Both the position numbers and the translations under genes were made by a program. DNA of 57,873 nucleotides, from NCBI GenBank assembly GCA_964607765.1, contig CAZSNT010000044.1, positions 1 through 57,873 of the forward strand. The letters run 5' to 3'. This DNA comes from CAZSNT01 sp964607765 (GTDB lineage: Bacteria; Verrucomicrobiota; Lentisphaeria; Oligosphaerales; JABHEG01). Position 1 is the stretch's first letter. Each line of letters starts with the position of its first letter. This document shows, one piece after another, positions 34,521 to 42,862 of this stretch. Under the pieces are notes generated by a model, which ran no database searches, was not told where the DNA came from, and saw only the letters and a list, made by a program, of their open reading frames with translations.

Positions 34521-35465
34521 CTACAACAGGTCGGCGAGCTTCTGCAGTTGGTCCTGAACGCGTTGACGCAGTTCCCCGAGCTGTTCGCGGTCAGCGGGCG
34601 CATTGCCGGGACGGGTCAGCAGCCAGCCGCTCAAGTCGCCCTGGGCCGAGCCGAGATCGCCCAACAGCTCAAGCGCCTTCTCGCTGGAGTCGAGAAGAGC
34701 CTGAAGCCGCTTGGCTCTGTCGCTGCCGAATGTCTGCAGTGTGACAGCCAGCTCCACGGCCACGATGCGTGCGTCTATCGCCGCTATCGTGTCCTTTTTC
34801 TCCGCGAACAGGGCCGTGTTCGCTTCGGTGCGCTGAGGGCGCGTGGCCAGCCAATCCTCCAGGTCCTTCCGCGCGGCCTTGTGCTGCTCGAGAAGCGTCC
34901 GGTATTCGGCAGCCTTCTCAGGGCTCATCTGCTTGATGAATGCCGCCAACTCGGACGGGCGGCTGCGCAGCACACCGACCACCTGTCGGATGAAAATGTT
35001 GGCGTTCGGGTCGGCCGAGGGCACACCGAGCCGGCCAAGCTCTGTCTCGCCATCGGCGTCCAGGAACACGTATGTGGGCACACCTTCAGCCTTGTATTCC
35101 TCATGGAGTGCCGTGTTGCGCTTGCGGTACTTCGCAGGTACGAGGGACGCGTCTTTCGGCTTGTCGAGTGTGACCAGCACAAGCCGTCGGGCCGCAAAGT
35201 CTTTCCACGCGCCTTCGGGAAAAACTGCGTTGTTCATCAGCTTGCAGTAGTGACACCAATCCGATCCGGTGAAGTTCAGCAACAGCGGCAGATTCCGCTC
35301 CGCCGCGAGTTTCTTGGCAGCGTCCAGGTCCGCTGTCCACTTCCCGACTTCCGCGCCGTCGACCGCCACGGGAACGGGCTCGGCGGCTCGGGCGTTCGTC
35401 AGCATCAGTGAGGTGGTCAGCAGCGAGGCGGCTGTAAGAGTGAGGAAGAGGGAGCGCGTGGACAT
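34521..35465 (-). CDS. Exported thioredoxin-fold protein with helical C-terminal domain
   Basis: 314 residues. Signal peptide MSTRSLFLTLTAASLLTTSLMLTNARA, then a thioredoxin-like domain (about 40-165) with active-site-like WCHYC in NFTGSDWCHYCKLMNNAVF and the cis-proline region GVPTYVFLD. The remaining about 140 residues are helical and lack cysteines. This is the thioredoxin_7 type, associated with periplasmic thiol handling. The start at 35465 has AGGAG upstream and restores the signal peptide, unlike the longer open frame. Confidence 0.85.
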   Translation of the reverse strand: MSTRSLFLTLTAASLLTTSLMLTNARAAEPVPVAVDGAEVGKWTADLDAAKKLAAERNLPLLLNFTGSDWCHYCKLMNNAVFPEGAWKDFAARRLVLVTLDKPKDASLVPAKYRKRNTALHEEYKAEGVPTYVFLDADGETELGRLGVPSADPNANIFIRQVVGVLRSRPSELAAFIKQMSPEKAAEYRTLLEQHKAARKDLEDWLATRPQRTEANTALFAEKKDTIAAIDARIVAVELAVTLQTFGSDRAKRLQALLDSSEKALELLGDLGSAQGDLSGWLLTRPGNAPADREQLGELRQRVQDQLQKLADLL

Positions 35466-35666
35466 CACTTGGTATCTCCTGAAGGTTGATGGGATTCGCG
35501 GCGGCGAGGCGAGGTTTTCGCCCTGCGGCACGCATAACGTAGCACTGGATCCGGTGCCGGGCGAGATATGCCCTGCACGCCGGCCGACTGTTCAGAGTAT
35601 GTGAGACACGCCGCGCGGAGGGCTGTTCCAGAAACCTCCGGTGGTGTGTTTCCGGGGACCACAGGC

Positions 35667-37832
35667 CTATTCGGCTGCTGGTCCTGATTGATTGGTATGC
35701 TCCAGTCCGGCCAAGATGGCCGACTGGAATGCGGAGGGCAGGTCGGTTAGTTCCCTCTCCGCGGCCTGTCTGTCGCCTGTCTTGATGTGCAACAGACCGC
35801 GTGCGAGTGCAATGCCGGGCTCCACTGTTTCAGTCGGCAGGCGCTTCAGTTTCTCAGATGGCGCGAGTTCGTCCACAGCGAACGAGCGTCGGCGCGGCCC
35901 GCCCCCGGGCTGCCGGCTCCCCACGACCGAGGCCGTGATCGTCTCGTCACCCACAGCGTGGATCATGAGTTTCTCGGGGCCGGTGGTGAAGGCGATAGTG
36001 ATCGGGCGCCGCAGATCGTGGCGGAACGAATCACGGATGATCGCCTTCGTTTTGGCCGCCTTGCGCACGAGTACGGACAACGCCGCCAATTCGGTTGCGC
36101 AGTCCGCAAAGCGTTCGTCAAGCCGGGCACGACCAATGGTCTGCGCAGCGGCGTCAAAGTCAGATGCAAGCAGTTCCGACACCGCGCCGGCCAGGATCGG
36201 GCTCAGGAGCTCGTTGCCCAGACGCGTGCCGGGCGCGCCCGCTCGATGTCGGCCTGTGCTGTCGGGGGCGTCTGCGTCCGGCGCCGCCGCGGCCCCGGCA
36301 TCGTCCGCAAACGCCTCCGGGCTGAAGGGCTCGGGCTCGGGGGTCGGCTCGTCCTCAGGTGCATCGTGTCTGACTGCGGGTTCGAAGGGCCGCACCTGCT
36401 GCTGCAGCTTCCGCAGAGCGTGTCGCGTGAAGCGGAGTGTTCCCATCCCGGCGACGACGGCCGCTACCAGTGCTCCCAGTATGATTGCCGGCCCGGCGAG
36501 ACGTCTCCTGAGGCGTCGCCGTCTGACCGCCCGCCGCCGTTTGCTCAGTGGAATGACAGGCGGTGGCGTGACTTTTCCCGGCGCGGCGCGTGGCGGCGGC
36601 GTCCGGGCGTCAGGTTGGACCCCGTCCGGCGGCGCGCGACGCTCGGGCTGACGCGTGGGTTGGGGCGTTGAAGCCGGGGGCTCGTCCCTGGTCGCGGCTC
36701 GTGGCCCGGCCCGCCCGATGACATGCAGGGGAGGGCAGGTCTCGGCGGGGCCGTGGGCGTCGGAGGGCGCGCCGGTCTTCGCATCGCCACCTTGGCCGGG
36801 TGCCCCCGCCTTCGTGCAGACGGCGCGTGCCGGCACGCGAGTCACCACTGTTGTGGCGCCTTCGTGCATCCCTTTCACGGGCGGCTTGCCTGCCAGGACG
36901 CGCTCGACGTCCTGGATGAGCTCGCGCCAGCTGCCGTGTCGGTCGGCCGGGCTCTTGGCCATCATCATGTCGAGCAGCATGGCACAGTTGACCGAGACGT
37001 CCGGATTGCGCGTGTTGGCCGGGGGTAACGGCTCGGTGGCATGCTGGACCATCATGTCGAGAGCGCTTGTGCCGGCGAATGGTCGGGTACCGGTGACCAA
37101 CTGGTACAGTGTGGCGCCAAGCGAGTAGATGTCTGCCCGGAAATCGATGCTGGCAGCGTTCTTCGCTTGTTCCGGGCTCATGTAATTCGGCGTGCCCACA
37201 ACCATGCCCGTCGCAGTCAGCGTGGAGTCTTCGGCCAGGCTCTTGGAAATCCCCATGTCCATGAGCTTGGGTCTGCCGCTCCGATCCAACATGATGTTCG
37301 CCGGCTTGATGTCACGGTGCAGGACGCGGAATTCGTCCCAGGCATAGGCCAGGGCGTCCGCCACCCGGACGGCGATGTCGAGCGCGCGTCGCTCGGGCAG
37401 AGCTTTCTCCCGCTCCAGGATGGCCTGGAGTGTTTCGCCGTCCACGTAGGACATGGCCAGGAAGAAAACACCCGTGTCCTCGCCGGCTTCGAACGCGGTC
37501 ACGATATTGGGGTGCTCGAGACGCGCTGACAGCCGCACTTCGTGAAGGAATCGCTCCACCAGCTGTCCGTTCCGGGTCAGAGCGGCAGGAAGGACTTTCA
37601 GCGCAACCTGTCGGTCCATGGAGAGCTGGGTGGCGAGGAACACGTCGCCCATTCCCCCCGCGCCCAGTTTGCGGCCAATCTGGAAGTTCCCGATCGACGT
37701 GCCGGGCTCGATGGTGGGAGGGGGGATGGTGATGTCACAGCCGCAGCTGGGGCACTGGTCGTGCGTGCCGGCCAGATCCGCACTGACTTCCAGCTGCGTG
37801 TCACATTCCGGACATCTCAGGGTCAACAGCAT
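35667..37832 (-). CDS. Receptor-like Ser/Thr protein kinase with zinc ribbon and one extracytoplasmic domain
   Basis: 721 residues. A zinc ribbon (CPEC at 7-10 and CPSC at 27-30) precedes the kinase domain (about 48-315): K79 in VALKVLP, HRDIKPAN at 172-179, DMG (not DFG) at 192-194, SPEQ activation-loop end. A Pro/Arg-rich linker leads to one membrane helix (about 447-467). The outer part ends in a globular domain (about 550-715) with the segment VDELAPSEKLKRLPTETVEPG, which has one copy here and two in the neighbouring kinase. All catalytic residues are kept, so it should be active. It starts eight bases after the upstream kinase, forming a tandem pair. Confidence 0.92.
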   Translation of the reverse strand: MLLTLRCPECDTQLEVSADLAGTHDQCPSCGCDITIPPPTIEPGTSIGNFQIGRKLGAGGMGDVFLATQLSMDRQVALKVLPAALTRNGQLVERFLHEVRLSARLEHPNIVTAFEAGEDTGVFFLAMSYVDGETLQAILEREKALPERRALDIAVRVADALAYAWDEFRVLHRDIKPANIMLDRSGRPKLMDMGISKSLAEDSTLTATGMVVGTPNYMSPEQAKNAASIDFRADIYSLGATLYQLVTGTRPFAGTSALDMMVQHATEPLPPANTRNPDVSVNCAMLLDMMMAKSPADRHGSWRELIQDVERVLAGKPPVKGMHEGATTVVTRVPARAVCTKAGAPGQGGDAKTGAPSDAHGPAETCPPLHVIGRAGPRAATRDEPPASTPQPTRQPERRAPPDGVQPDARTPPPRAAPGKVTPPPVIPLSKRRRAVRRRRLRRRLAGPAIILGALVAAVVAGMGTLRFTRHALRKLQQQVRPFEPAVRHDAPEDEPTPEPEPFSPEAFADDAGAAAAPDADAPDSTGRHRAGAPGTRLGNELLSPILAGAVSELLASDFDAAAQTIGRARLDERFADCATELAALSVLVRKAAKTKAIIRDSFRHDLRRPITIAFTTGPEKLMIHAVGDETITASVVGSRQPGGGPRRRSFAVDELAPSEKLKRLPTETVEPGIALARGLLHIKTGDRQAAERELTDLPSAFQSAILAGLEHTNQSGPAAE

Positions 37833-37839
37833 CGCATGG

Positions 37840-40512
37840 TCAATCCGAGGCCGGAGCGCGATCGGAGGGCGCCCAGCTGAGCAGGACTTCCTTGATCCGG
37901 CCCTCCACGCGTTCAGCGCAGCGTTGCGCAGACTTCAGTTCGCCGTCCTGGAGGAAGAGCACTGTGCTCAGCAACGCGATGTGTCTCCGGCCGAAGATCG
38001 GCAGCACACGTTTGACTTTCTCCTGCACGCCGACGTCGGCGAGCGTGAACTTCACGATCGGGCGCCGTGAGCCTTTCCCCTTCGAGACAACTTTGGCTGC
38101 CAACCCTTCGTCTTTGACTGTGGTAAGCATGACGGTGGCTTTGCCCTTCTTGAAGCCAATCGTCTGAACGGAGCCTATGTCGCTGCGGAACGAGCCGAGC
38201 AGCAGGTCCTCCAACTGGTCAAGGTTCGACACGAACGACGCGAGCTGAGCGATCTCCGCATCCGGGATCCACGAGCTGTCGGACTCCGTTTCGGCGACAA
38301 GCCGTTCGTCCGCGGTGTGGTAGTCGCCTCTGACCAGCGCATCGACCAGCGATTGCAGGAACTGCCGGTCGATCCGGTGCATCAAGGGCACTGCAAGCGA
38401 ATCGGGCAAGTCGCGACAGCAACTCCGCGCAGCGATCAGGTCGTGCGCCTCGAGGAACAACGCAGCGCGGAAAATGTCCGCGCCGGGCCGCAGGCGCAGC
38501 GTCGACATGCGCTTGATCTTCTCCGCCGGGGCGAGGTCGTCCAAGGTGAGTTTACGCGTCTTCAACCCTACGGTCTGGCCCCGTGTCCCCACCGGTACGA
38601 CGCTGACGGAACTCGTATCAACCTGACGCACGAAGAACTTCGTCGTGCCGTCCTTCAGCACGATTTCGACCTGCCAGCCAACACTCTCGCGGAATGTGTC
38701 CAGCAGCGCTCGTTTCAGTTTGGCCGTGCGAGCTATGAGAATGGACAGCTCGGAAATGTCATCACGCCGGCCCTCGAGTCTGGGGTCGAGCCGAGCGGCA
38801 GCGATGCGCCGCATCGCTTCGGGGAAGTCGAAGGCCATGAGGTCGCCGACCAGGGCCTCGGTGAACGCGGCGAATTCGGCTTCCTCGGGATCGGGAACAG
38901 GGGGCGTGGGAACGTCCTCCGTCCCGGGCTCCACGGCCGTGTCGTCGGGATCGGTTACCGGCGGCTCGGGGTCAGCCGTGGCGTCGTCGTCGGCCGGTGG
39001 GGAGTCCGTCGTGTGCGCCGAATCAGGAGGGGAGTCGGGTGGGGCGTCCTCCGCGAGACCGGTATCCGTGGTCGCGGCGGCGACATTGTCGCCGTCGCCG
39101 GACGCATCGGGCCCATCGTCTGTCTCCGACGGCGGGCTCTGCTCGCCCCCGTCACCCCCGTCGTCCGGTCCGTCGTCCGGTCCGTCGTCCGTTGTCTCCG
39201 TGTTTTCGTCATCGGGCGGTCCTTCGGGATCGGAGCCCGAGTCCGGCGTGTCGTCGTCAATCGTGGGAGCATCGTCCGGGTCGAGTCCGGCCAGCAGGTG
39301 GAGGGGCGGCTCGTCCGGCGGCAGTTCGTCCGGCGGCGGCTTGTCGCGGCCCGACAGGACGGCCATGATGAGCAGCACCGTGAGGAGGATGAGAGCGGCT
39401 GAGGCGGCCGCCACGATCTTCTTCGACTCGAGGCACTTCAGCACCAGTGCCTCCACCGCGGGGCGTTTCGGGCCCAGGAGGCGGCCGAGCAGGGCGCTGA
39501 CGCGGCTTTCGTTCGTGGACATGACAACCGACTTGCCGGCAGCCGGGCGTCTGGTCAGCGGCCGTTGGCCGCGCCCCACGCGCTGGATGTCGGTGATCAG
39601 GTCCCCCCATGTCGCCTGTCGGTCATTGGCGTCTTTGGCCATCATGACCTCGAGCAGGTGCGCGCACGCATCGGACACGTCCGGGTTTCGGGACTGCGGC
39701 GGCGGGAACGGGTCGAGTGCGTGCTTGGTCAGCACCTCCACGACGCTCGTGCCGGCGTAGGGACGCGTGCCAGTGACCAGGTGGTAGAGCGTGGCGCCCA
39801 GCGAATACAGATCAGCCCGAAAATCGACATTGCCCTGGCTGCGTGCCTGCTCCGGACTCATGTAGTGGGGCGTGCCCACCACCATGCCGGTCATCGTCAA
39901 TTCCGTGTCCTCGGACAGACTCTTGGAAATGCCCATGTCCATCAGGCGCGGCTTGCCTGAATGGTCCAGCATGATGTTGGCCGGCTTGATGTCGCGGTGC
40001 AGGATCTTGAATTCGTCCCATGCGTAGCGCAGCGCATCGGCAACACGCTCGACAATCTCCAGGGCGCTCTTCTCGGGCATCGCACCGTCACGCTTCAGTA
40101 CATCGTCCAGGCTCTCGCCGTCCACGTACGACATGGCCAGGTAGTAGTAGCCCGTGTCCTCGCCCGCCTCGAAGGCGGTCACGATATTGGCGTGCTCCAA
40201 CCGGGCGGACATGCGGACCTCGTGGATGAAGCGGTCCACGAGTTTCTTGTTGCGTGTCATCGCGAGAGGCAGGACCTTGAGGGCAACCTGCCGGTCCATC
40301 GAGACCTGGTTGGCAAGGAAGACCTCCCCCATACCGCCTTCGCCGAGCTTCTCGCTGATATGGAAGTTGCCGAGCACACTGCCGGGCTGGACGCGCGGCG
40401 GGGGAATGGTGACCGGCGTGCCGCAGTGCGGGCAATCGGCCCGTGTCCCGCCGAGGTCAGCACTGACCTCAAGCTGGGTGTCGCACTGAGAGCATTTGAA
40501 GGTCAGTAACAT
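37840..40512 (-). CDS. Receptor-like Ser/Thr protein kinase with duplicated extracytoplasmic domain
   Basis: 890 residues. Zinc ribbon (CSQC at 7-10, CPHC at 27-30), kinase domain with K79, HRDIKPAN (172-179), DMG (192-194) and SPEQ, closely similar to the downstream kinase. A membrane helix at about 366-387 is followed by a very acidic Asp/Pro/Glu linker (about 388-545) and then two copies of an unnamed domain (about 548-715 and 716-870). Copy 1 has LDDLAPAEKIKRM and copy 2 has LADVGVQEKVKRV at matching places. A longer open frame exists upstream, but MLLTFKC aligns with the paralogue start. The outer domains probably sense the envelope; the ligand is unknown. Confidence 0.92.
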   Translation of the reverse strand: MLLTFKCSQCDTQLEVSADLGGTRADCPHCGTPVTIPPPRVQPGSVLGNFHISEKLGEGGMGEVFLANQVSMDRQVALKVLPLAMTRNKKLVDRFIHEVRMSARLEHANIVTAFEAGEDTGYYYLAMSYVDGESLDDVLKRDGAMPEKSALEIVERVADALRYAWDEFKILHRDIKPANIMLDHSGKPRLMDMGISKSLSEDTELTMTGMVVGTPHYMSPEQARSQGNVDFRADLYSLGATLYHLVTGTRPYAGTSVVEVLTKHALDPFPPPQSRNPDVSDACAHLLEVMMAKDANDRQATWGDLITDIQRVGRGQRPLTRRPAAGKSVVMSTNESRVSALLGRLLGPKRPAVEALVLKCLESKKIVAAASAALILLTVLLIMAVLSGRDKPPPDELPPDEPPLHLLAGLDPDDAPTIDDDTPDSGSDPEGPPDDENTETTDDGPDDGPDDGGDGGEQSPPSETDDGPDASGDGDNVAAATTDTGLAEDAPPDSPPDSAHTTDSPPADDDATADPEPPVTDPDDTAVEPGTEDVPTPPVPDPEEAEFAAFTEALVGDLMAFDFPEAMRRIAAARLDPRLEGRRDDISELSILIARTAKLKRALLDTFRESVGWQVEIVLKDGTTKFFVRQVDTSSVSVVPVGTRGQTVGLKTRKLTLDDLAPAEKIKRMSTLRLRPGADIFRAALFLEAHDLIAARSCCRDLPDSLAVPLMHRIDRQFLQSLVDALVRGDYHTADERLVAETESDSSWIPDAEIAQLASFVSNLDQLEDLLLGSFRSDIGSVQTIGFKKGKATVMLTTVKDEGLAAKVVSKGKGSRRPIVKFTLADVGVQEKVKRVLPIFGRRHIALLSTVLFLQDGELKSAQRCAERVEGRIKEVLLSWAPSDRAPASD
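39158..39193. repeat. 12-bp in-frame tandem repeat in the acidic linker
   Basis: Three tandem 12-base units (ccgtcgtccggt, the last with one change) encode repeated DDGP steps on the minus strand. Unit number can vary without breaking the frame, so it would only alter linker length. Confidence 0.7.
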
Positions 40513-40820
40513 CCAGGTCCCCTGGGTGAACGGACCAGCGCCGTCACGGCCGGAGCGCCCGGCCGTACGCATCACCGATCGCGTGCCGGACAGCTTCAGA
40601 GACACGCCTCGCGGGCGTGTCCGCGCGTTCCGAAGATATCCGGCCTTCATCCACTATAGCCCAACTCGCCGGGAATGCCTGGCGCATGCTGGCACAAAAG
40701 GGGCTGCGCGCTATAATTCCCTGCCGGGATATCGGGGTGCTTCGCTCGCCGTCAGCCCCCGACATCCGGGCGGGACTGGTGAGACTGTGTGACGGCGGAA
40801 TCGAGCGGGGAGCAAGGAAC
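40513..40820. other. Divergent intergenic region with a plus-strand promoter
   Basis: 308 bases between the kinase and the nucleotidyltransferase-kinase fusion. Apart from the promoter listed separately, I see no gene. Open codons run through part of it on both strands but show no family similarity and no good ribosome-binding sites. Confidence 0.4.
40689..40717 (+). promoter_or_regulatory. Probable sigma70-type promoter
   Basis: CTGGCA (40689-40694) and a perfect TATAAT (40712-40717) are separated by 17 bases. It lies 104 bases before the GTG start at 40821 and is the best promoter seen in the window. Confidence 0.55.
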
Positions 40821-42776
40821 GTGGTTGGCGGATTTATACTGGCTGCGGGGGAGGGGCGTCGACTGCGTCCGACGACGTTGGGCTGCGCAAAATCGCTCGT
40901 TCCGTTCTGCGGTGTGCCGCTGCTGGAGTTAGCCGCGTCGCGCCTTTCCGAGCTGTCGCTGGGCGGGATTGCAGTGAACAGCTGGTACCGCGGCGAAGAG
41001 GTGGCGCGTGTGACGGCAGCACTGGTGCGCCAGAACGATTGGAACCTGCGTCTTTCGCCGGAACCATATCTGCTCGGCACAGGCGGCGGTTTGCGTGCCG
41101 GGGCAACGTTGCTGCCGGATTGCGATCACATCCTGGTGCATAACGCCGATGTGGTGCTGGACTACGATCTGAGTCACCTGGTGCACTGGCACTTGGCCAG
41201 AAATGCCGCCGCCACGCTTTTGCTTGTGCCCGGTCGAGGTCCGCGCACGGTCGACATCGATCCGGGCGGCCAAGTGGTCGACCTCCGACGGTCCGCGGGA
41301 GAAGGACGGTACACGTTCACCGGCGTGCATGTCTTGCGCCGCGACGTGCTGGACTTGCTCCCGGACGCAGAGGCCTGCTCGATCATTCCCGCCTTCGAAG
41401 CCGCCATGGCTCAGGACCGACCAGTGCTCGGGCTGGTACTGCAGGCGGGCGACTTCTGGGCGGATGTGGGAACGGCCGGTCGCTACGTCAAAGCGCACGG
41501 CGAGATTGCTGACTGTGCGGTCCGGTATCATCAGCGGCTGCGTCTCGCGCAGGCGGAGCAGGCTCGGCGCCGCTCGAAACTGGAAGCCAGCGGTGTGCGA
41601 TGCACCGGTGCCCTCGGGCTGGGCCGGGATATCGACGTGGCGCCCGGCGCGCATGTCCACAATGTGGTGCTGTGGGAAGGGACCCGACTCACCGACCCGA
41701 TCCTCTACGCTGATGGTGTATTCACAGGGCGAGAGCACCCGCGGGCGCAGAACACGGACGGGGAACGCGTCCCGGATCAGCGTCTGCTCCGGTCGCTGGA
41801 CATAGAACGCTCAGACGCGACGCTGACGCCGCTGCTCAAGCAAGGCAGCGGCCGTCGTTATCGCCGTCTTGCGTCGGAGGAAAAATCCTGGGTCTGGTGC
41901 GCCTACGATCCCCACAGGCAGGAGAACGCGGGATTCTCGACGTTGGCCGACTTCCTCAAGCGCCTTGGAGTGCGCGTGCCCGATGTGTTGCTGCACCTGC
42001 CCGACGTCGGTGAATTCGTCTCGCGTGACCTCGGACAGCATGTGCTGCAGCATGTCACGCTGTCGGATCCCGAACGACAGACCTACCTGCGGCAGGTGGC
42101 CGCTCAAGTGGCGCGCCTCCACGTGCTCGGGGAACGGGCGGCTCGCTTCGAAGAACTGCCTCTGCAGCGCGGCTTCACCAAAGGACTCTACGACTGGGAA
42201 CGGGACTACTTCCGCGAGCACATTCTCGACCGTCTGCTGGGTCAGCCGGATCTGTGGGATGCCAGCGTGGCTCAAGAGTACCGTGAACTGCGCACGCTGT
42301 TGCTCAGTCAGCCGCCCGTGCCCATACACCGGGACCTGCAGAGCGCCAACATCATGGTCGTGGGCGGGGAGGCGTACCTGATCGATTTCCAAGGCATGCG
42401 CCTGGGAAGTGCAGGCTACGATCTGGCCTCGTTCCTGTACGATCCCTACCAGTGCTACCCGCGTCATATCCGCAGGGGGATCTGGGAACACTACCGCGGC
42501 AGTGTCGTGGGACTCGGGGGAGTGCCGCCGGCGGATGACGTCCTGTACGCCGCCGCCGTACAGCGCCTGCTGCAGGCACTGGGAGCTTACAGCAAGCTCT
42601 GGCTCCAGGACGATCTGGTGTGGTACCGCCGGTTCATCGTGCCGGGCTTGCGCATGCTGCTTGCGGCGAACGGCGAGAGTGATCTGCGGCCGGCATTCCA
42701 CAAGATGGGCGAAGCGTGCCTGGCTGCCGCAACCGAGATGCTCGGCGAGGGCGATGATGAGGAGGGAGCGGAGTGA
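40821..42776 (+). CDS. Bifunctional sugar nucleotidyltransferase-sugar kinase fusion (MurU/AmgK-like)
   Basis: 651 residues. The first about 230 form a sugar-1-phosphate nucleotidyltransferase: LAAGEGRRLRPTTLGCAKSLVP with its signature Lys, LLGTGGGLRAG, VHNADVVLD, and FWADVGT. From about 335 an APH-type sugar kinase follows with catalytic HRDLQSANIMV (H503, D505) and metal-binding D in YLIDFQGM. In peptidoglycan recycling AmgK phosphorylates MurNAc/GlcNAc at C1 and MurU makes the UDP-sugar; a fusion would perform two consecutive steps. Other sugar substrates are possible. GTG 40821 is chosen because GGGGAG and AAGGA precede it and the Rossmann strand GGFILAAG follows at once. Its kinase neighbours suggest a link with wall sensing. 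Confidence 0.72.
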   Translation: MVGGFILAAGEGRRLRPTTLGCAKSLVPFCGVPLLELAASRLSELSLGGIAVNSWYRGEEVARVTAALVRQNDWNLRLSPEPYLLGTGGGLRAGATLLPDCDHILVHNADVVLDYDLSHLVHWHLARNAAATLLLVPGRGPRTVDIDPGGQVVDLRRSAGEGRYTFTGVHVLRRDVLDLLPDAEACSIIPAFEAAMAQDRPVLGLVLQAGDFWADVGTAGRYVKAHGEIADCAVRYHQRLRLAQAEQARRRSKLEASGVRCTGALGLGRDIDVAPGAHVHNVVLWEGTRLTDPILYADGVFTGREHPRAQNTDGERVPDQRLLRSLDIERSDATLTPLLKQGSGRRYRRLASEEKSWVWCAYDPHRQENAGFSTLADFLKRLGVRVPDVLLHLPDVGEFVSRDLGQHVLQHVTLSDPERQTYLRQVAAQVARLHVLGERAARFEELPLQRGFTKGLYDWERDYFREHILDRLLGQPDLWDASVAQEYRELRTLLLSQPPVPIHRDLQSANIMVVGGEAYLIDFQGMRLGSAGYDLASFLYDPYQCYPRHIRRGIWEHYRGSVVGLGGVPPADDVLYAAAVQRLLQALGAYSKLWLQDDLVWYRRFIVPGLRMLLAANGESDLRPAFHKMGEACLAAATEMLGEGDDEEGAE

Positions 42777-42862
42777 GAGCGGCGTGGCGCATTCGGGCGC
42801 GAGCACGCGGACCCAGGTCAGGAGCGGAGAGCGAGTGCCAGGGAGCGACTAACGACTGACCA

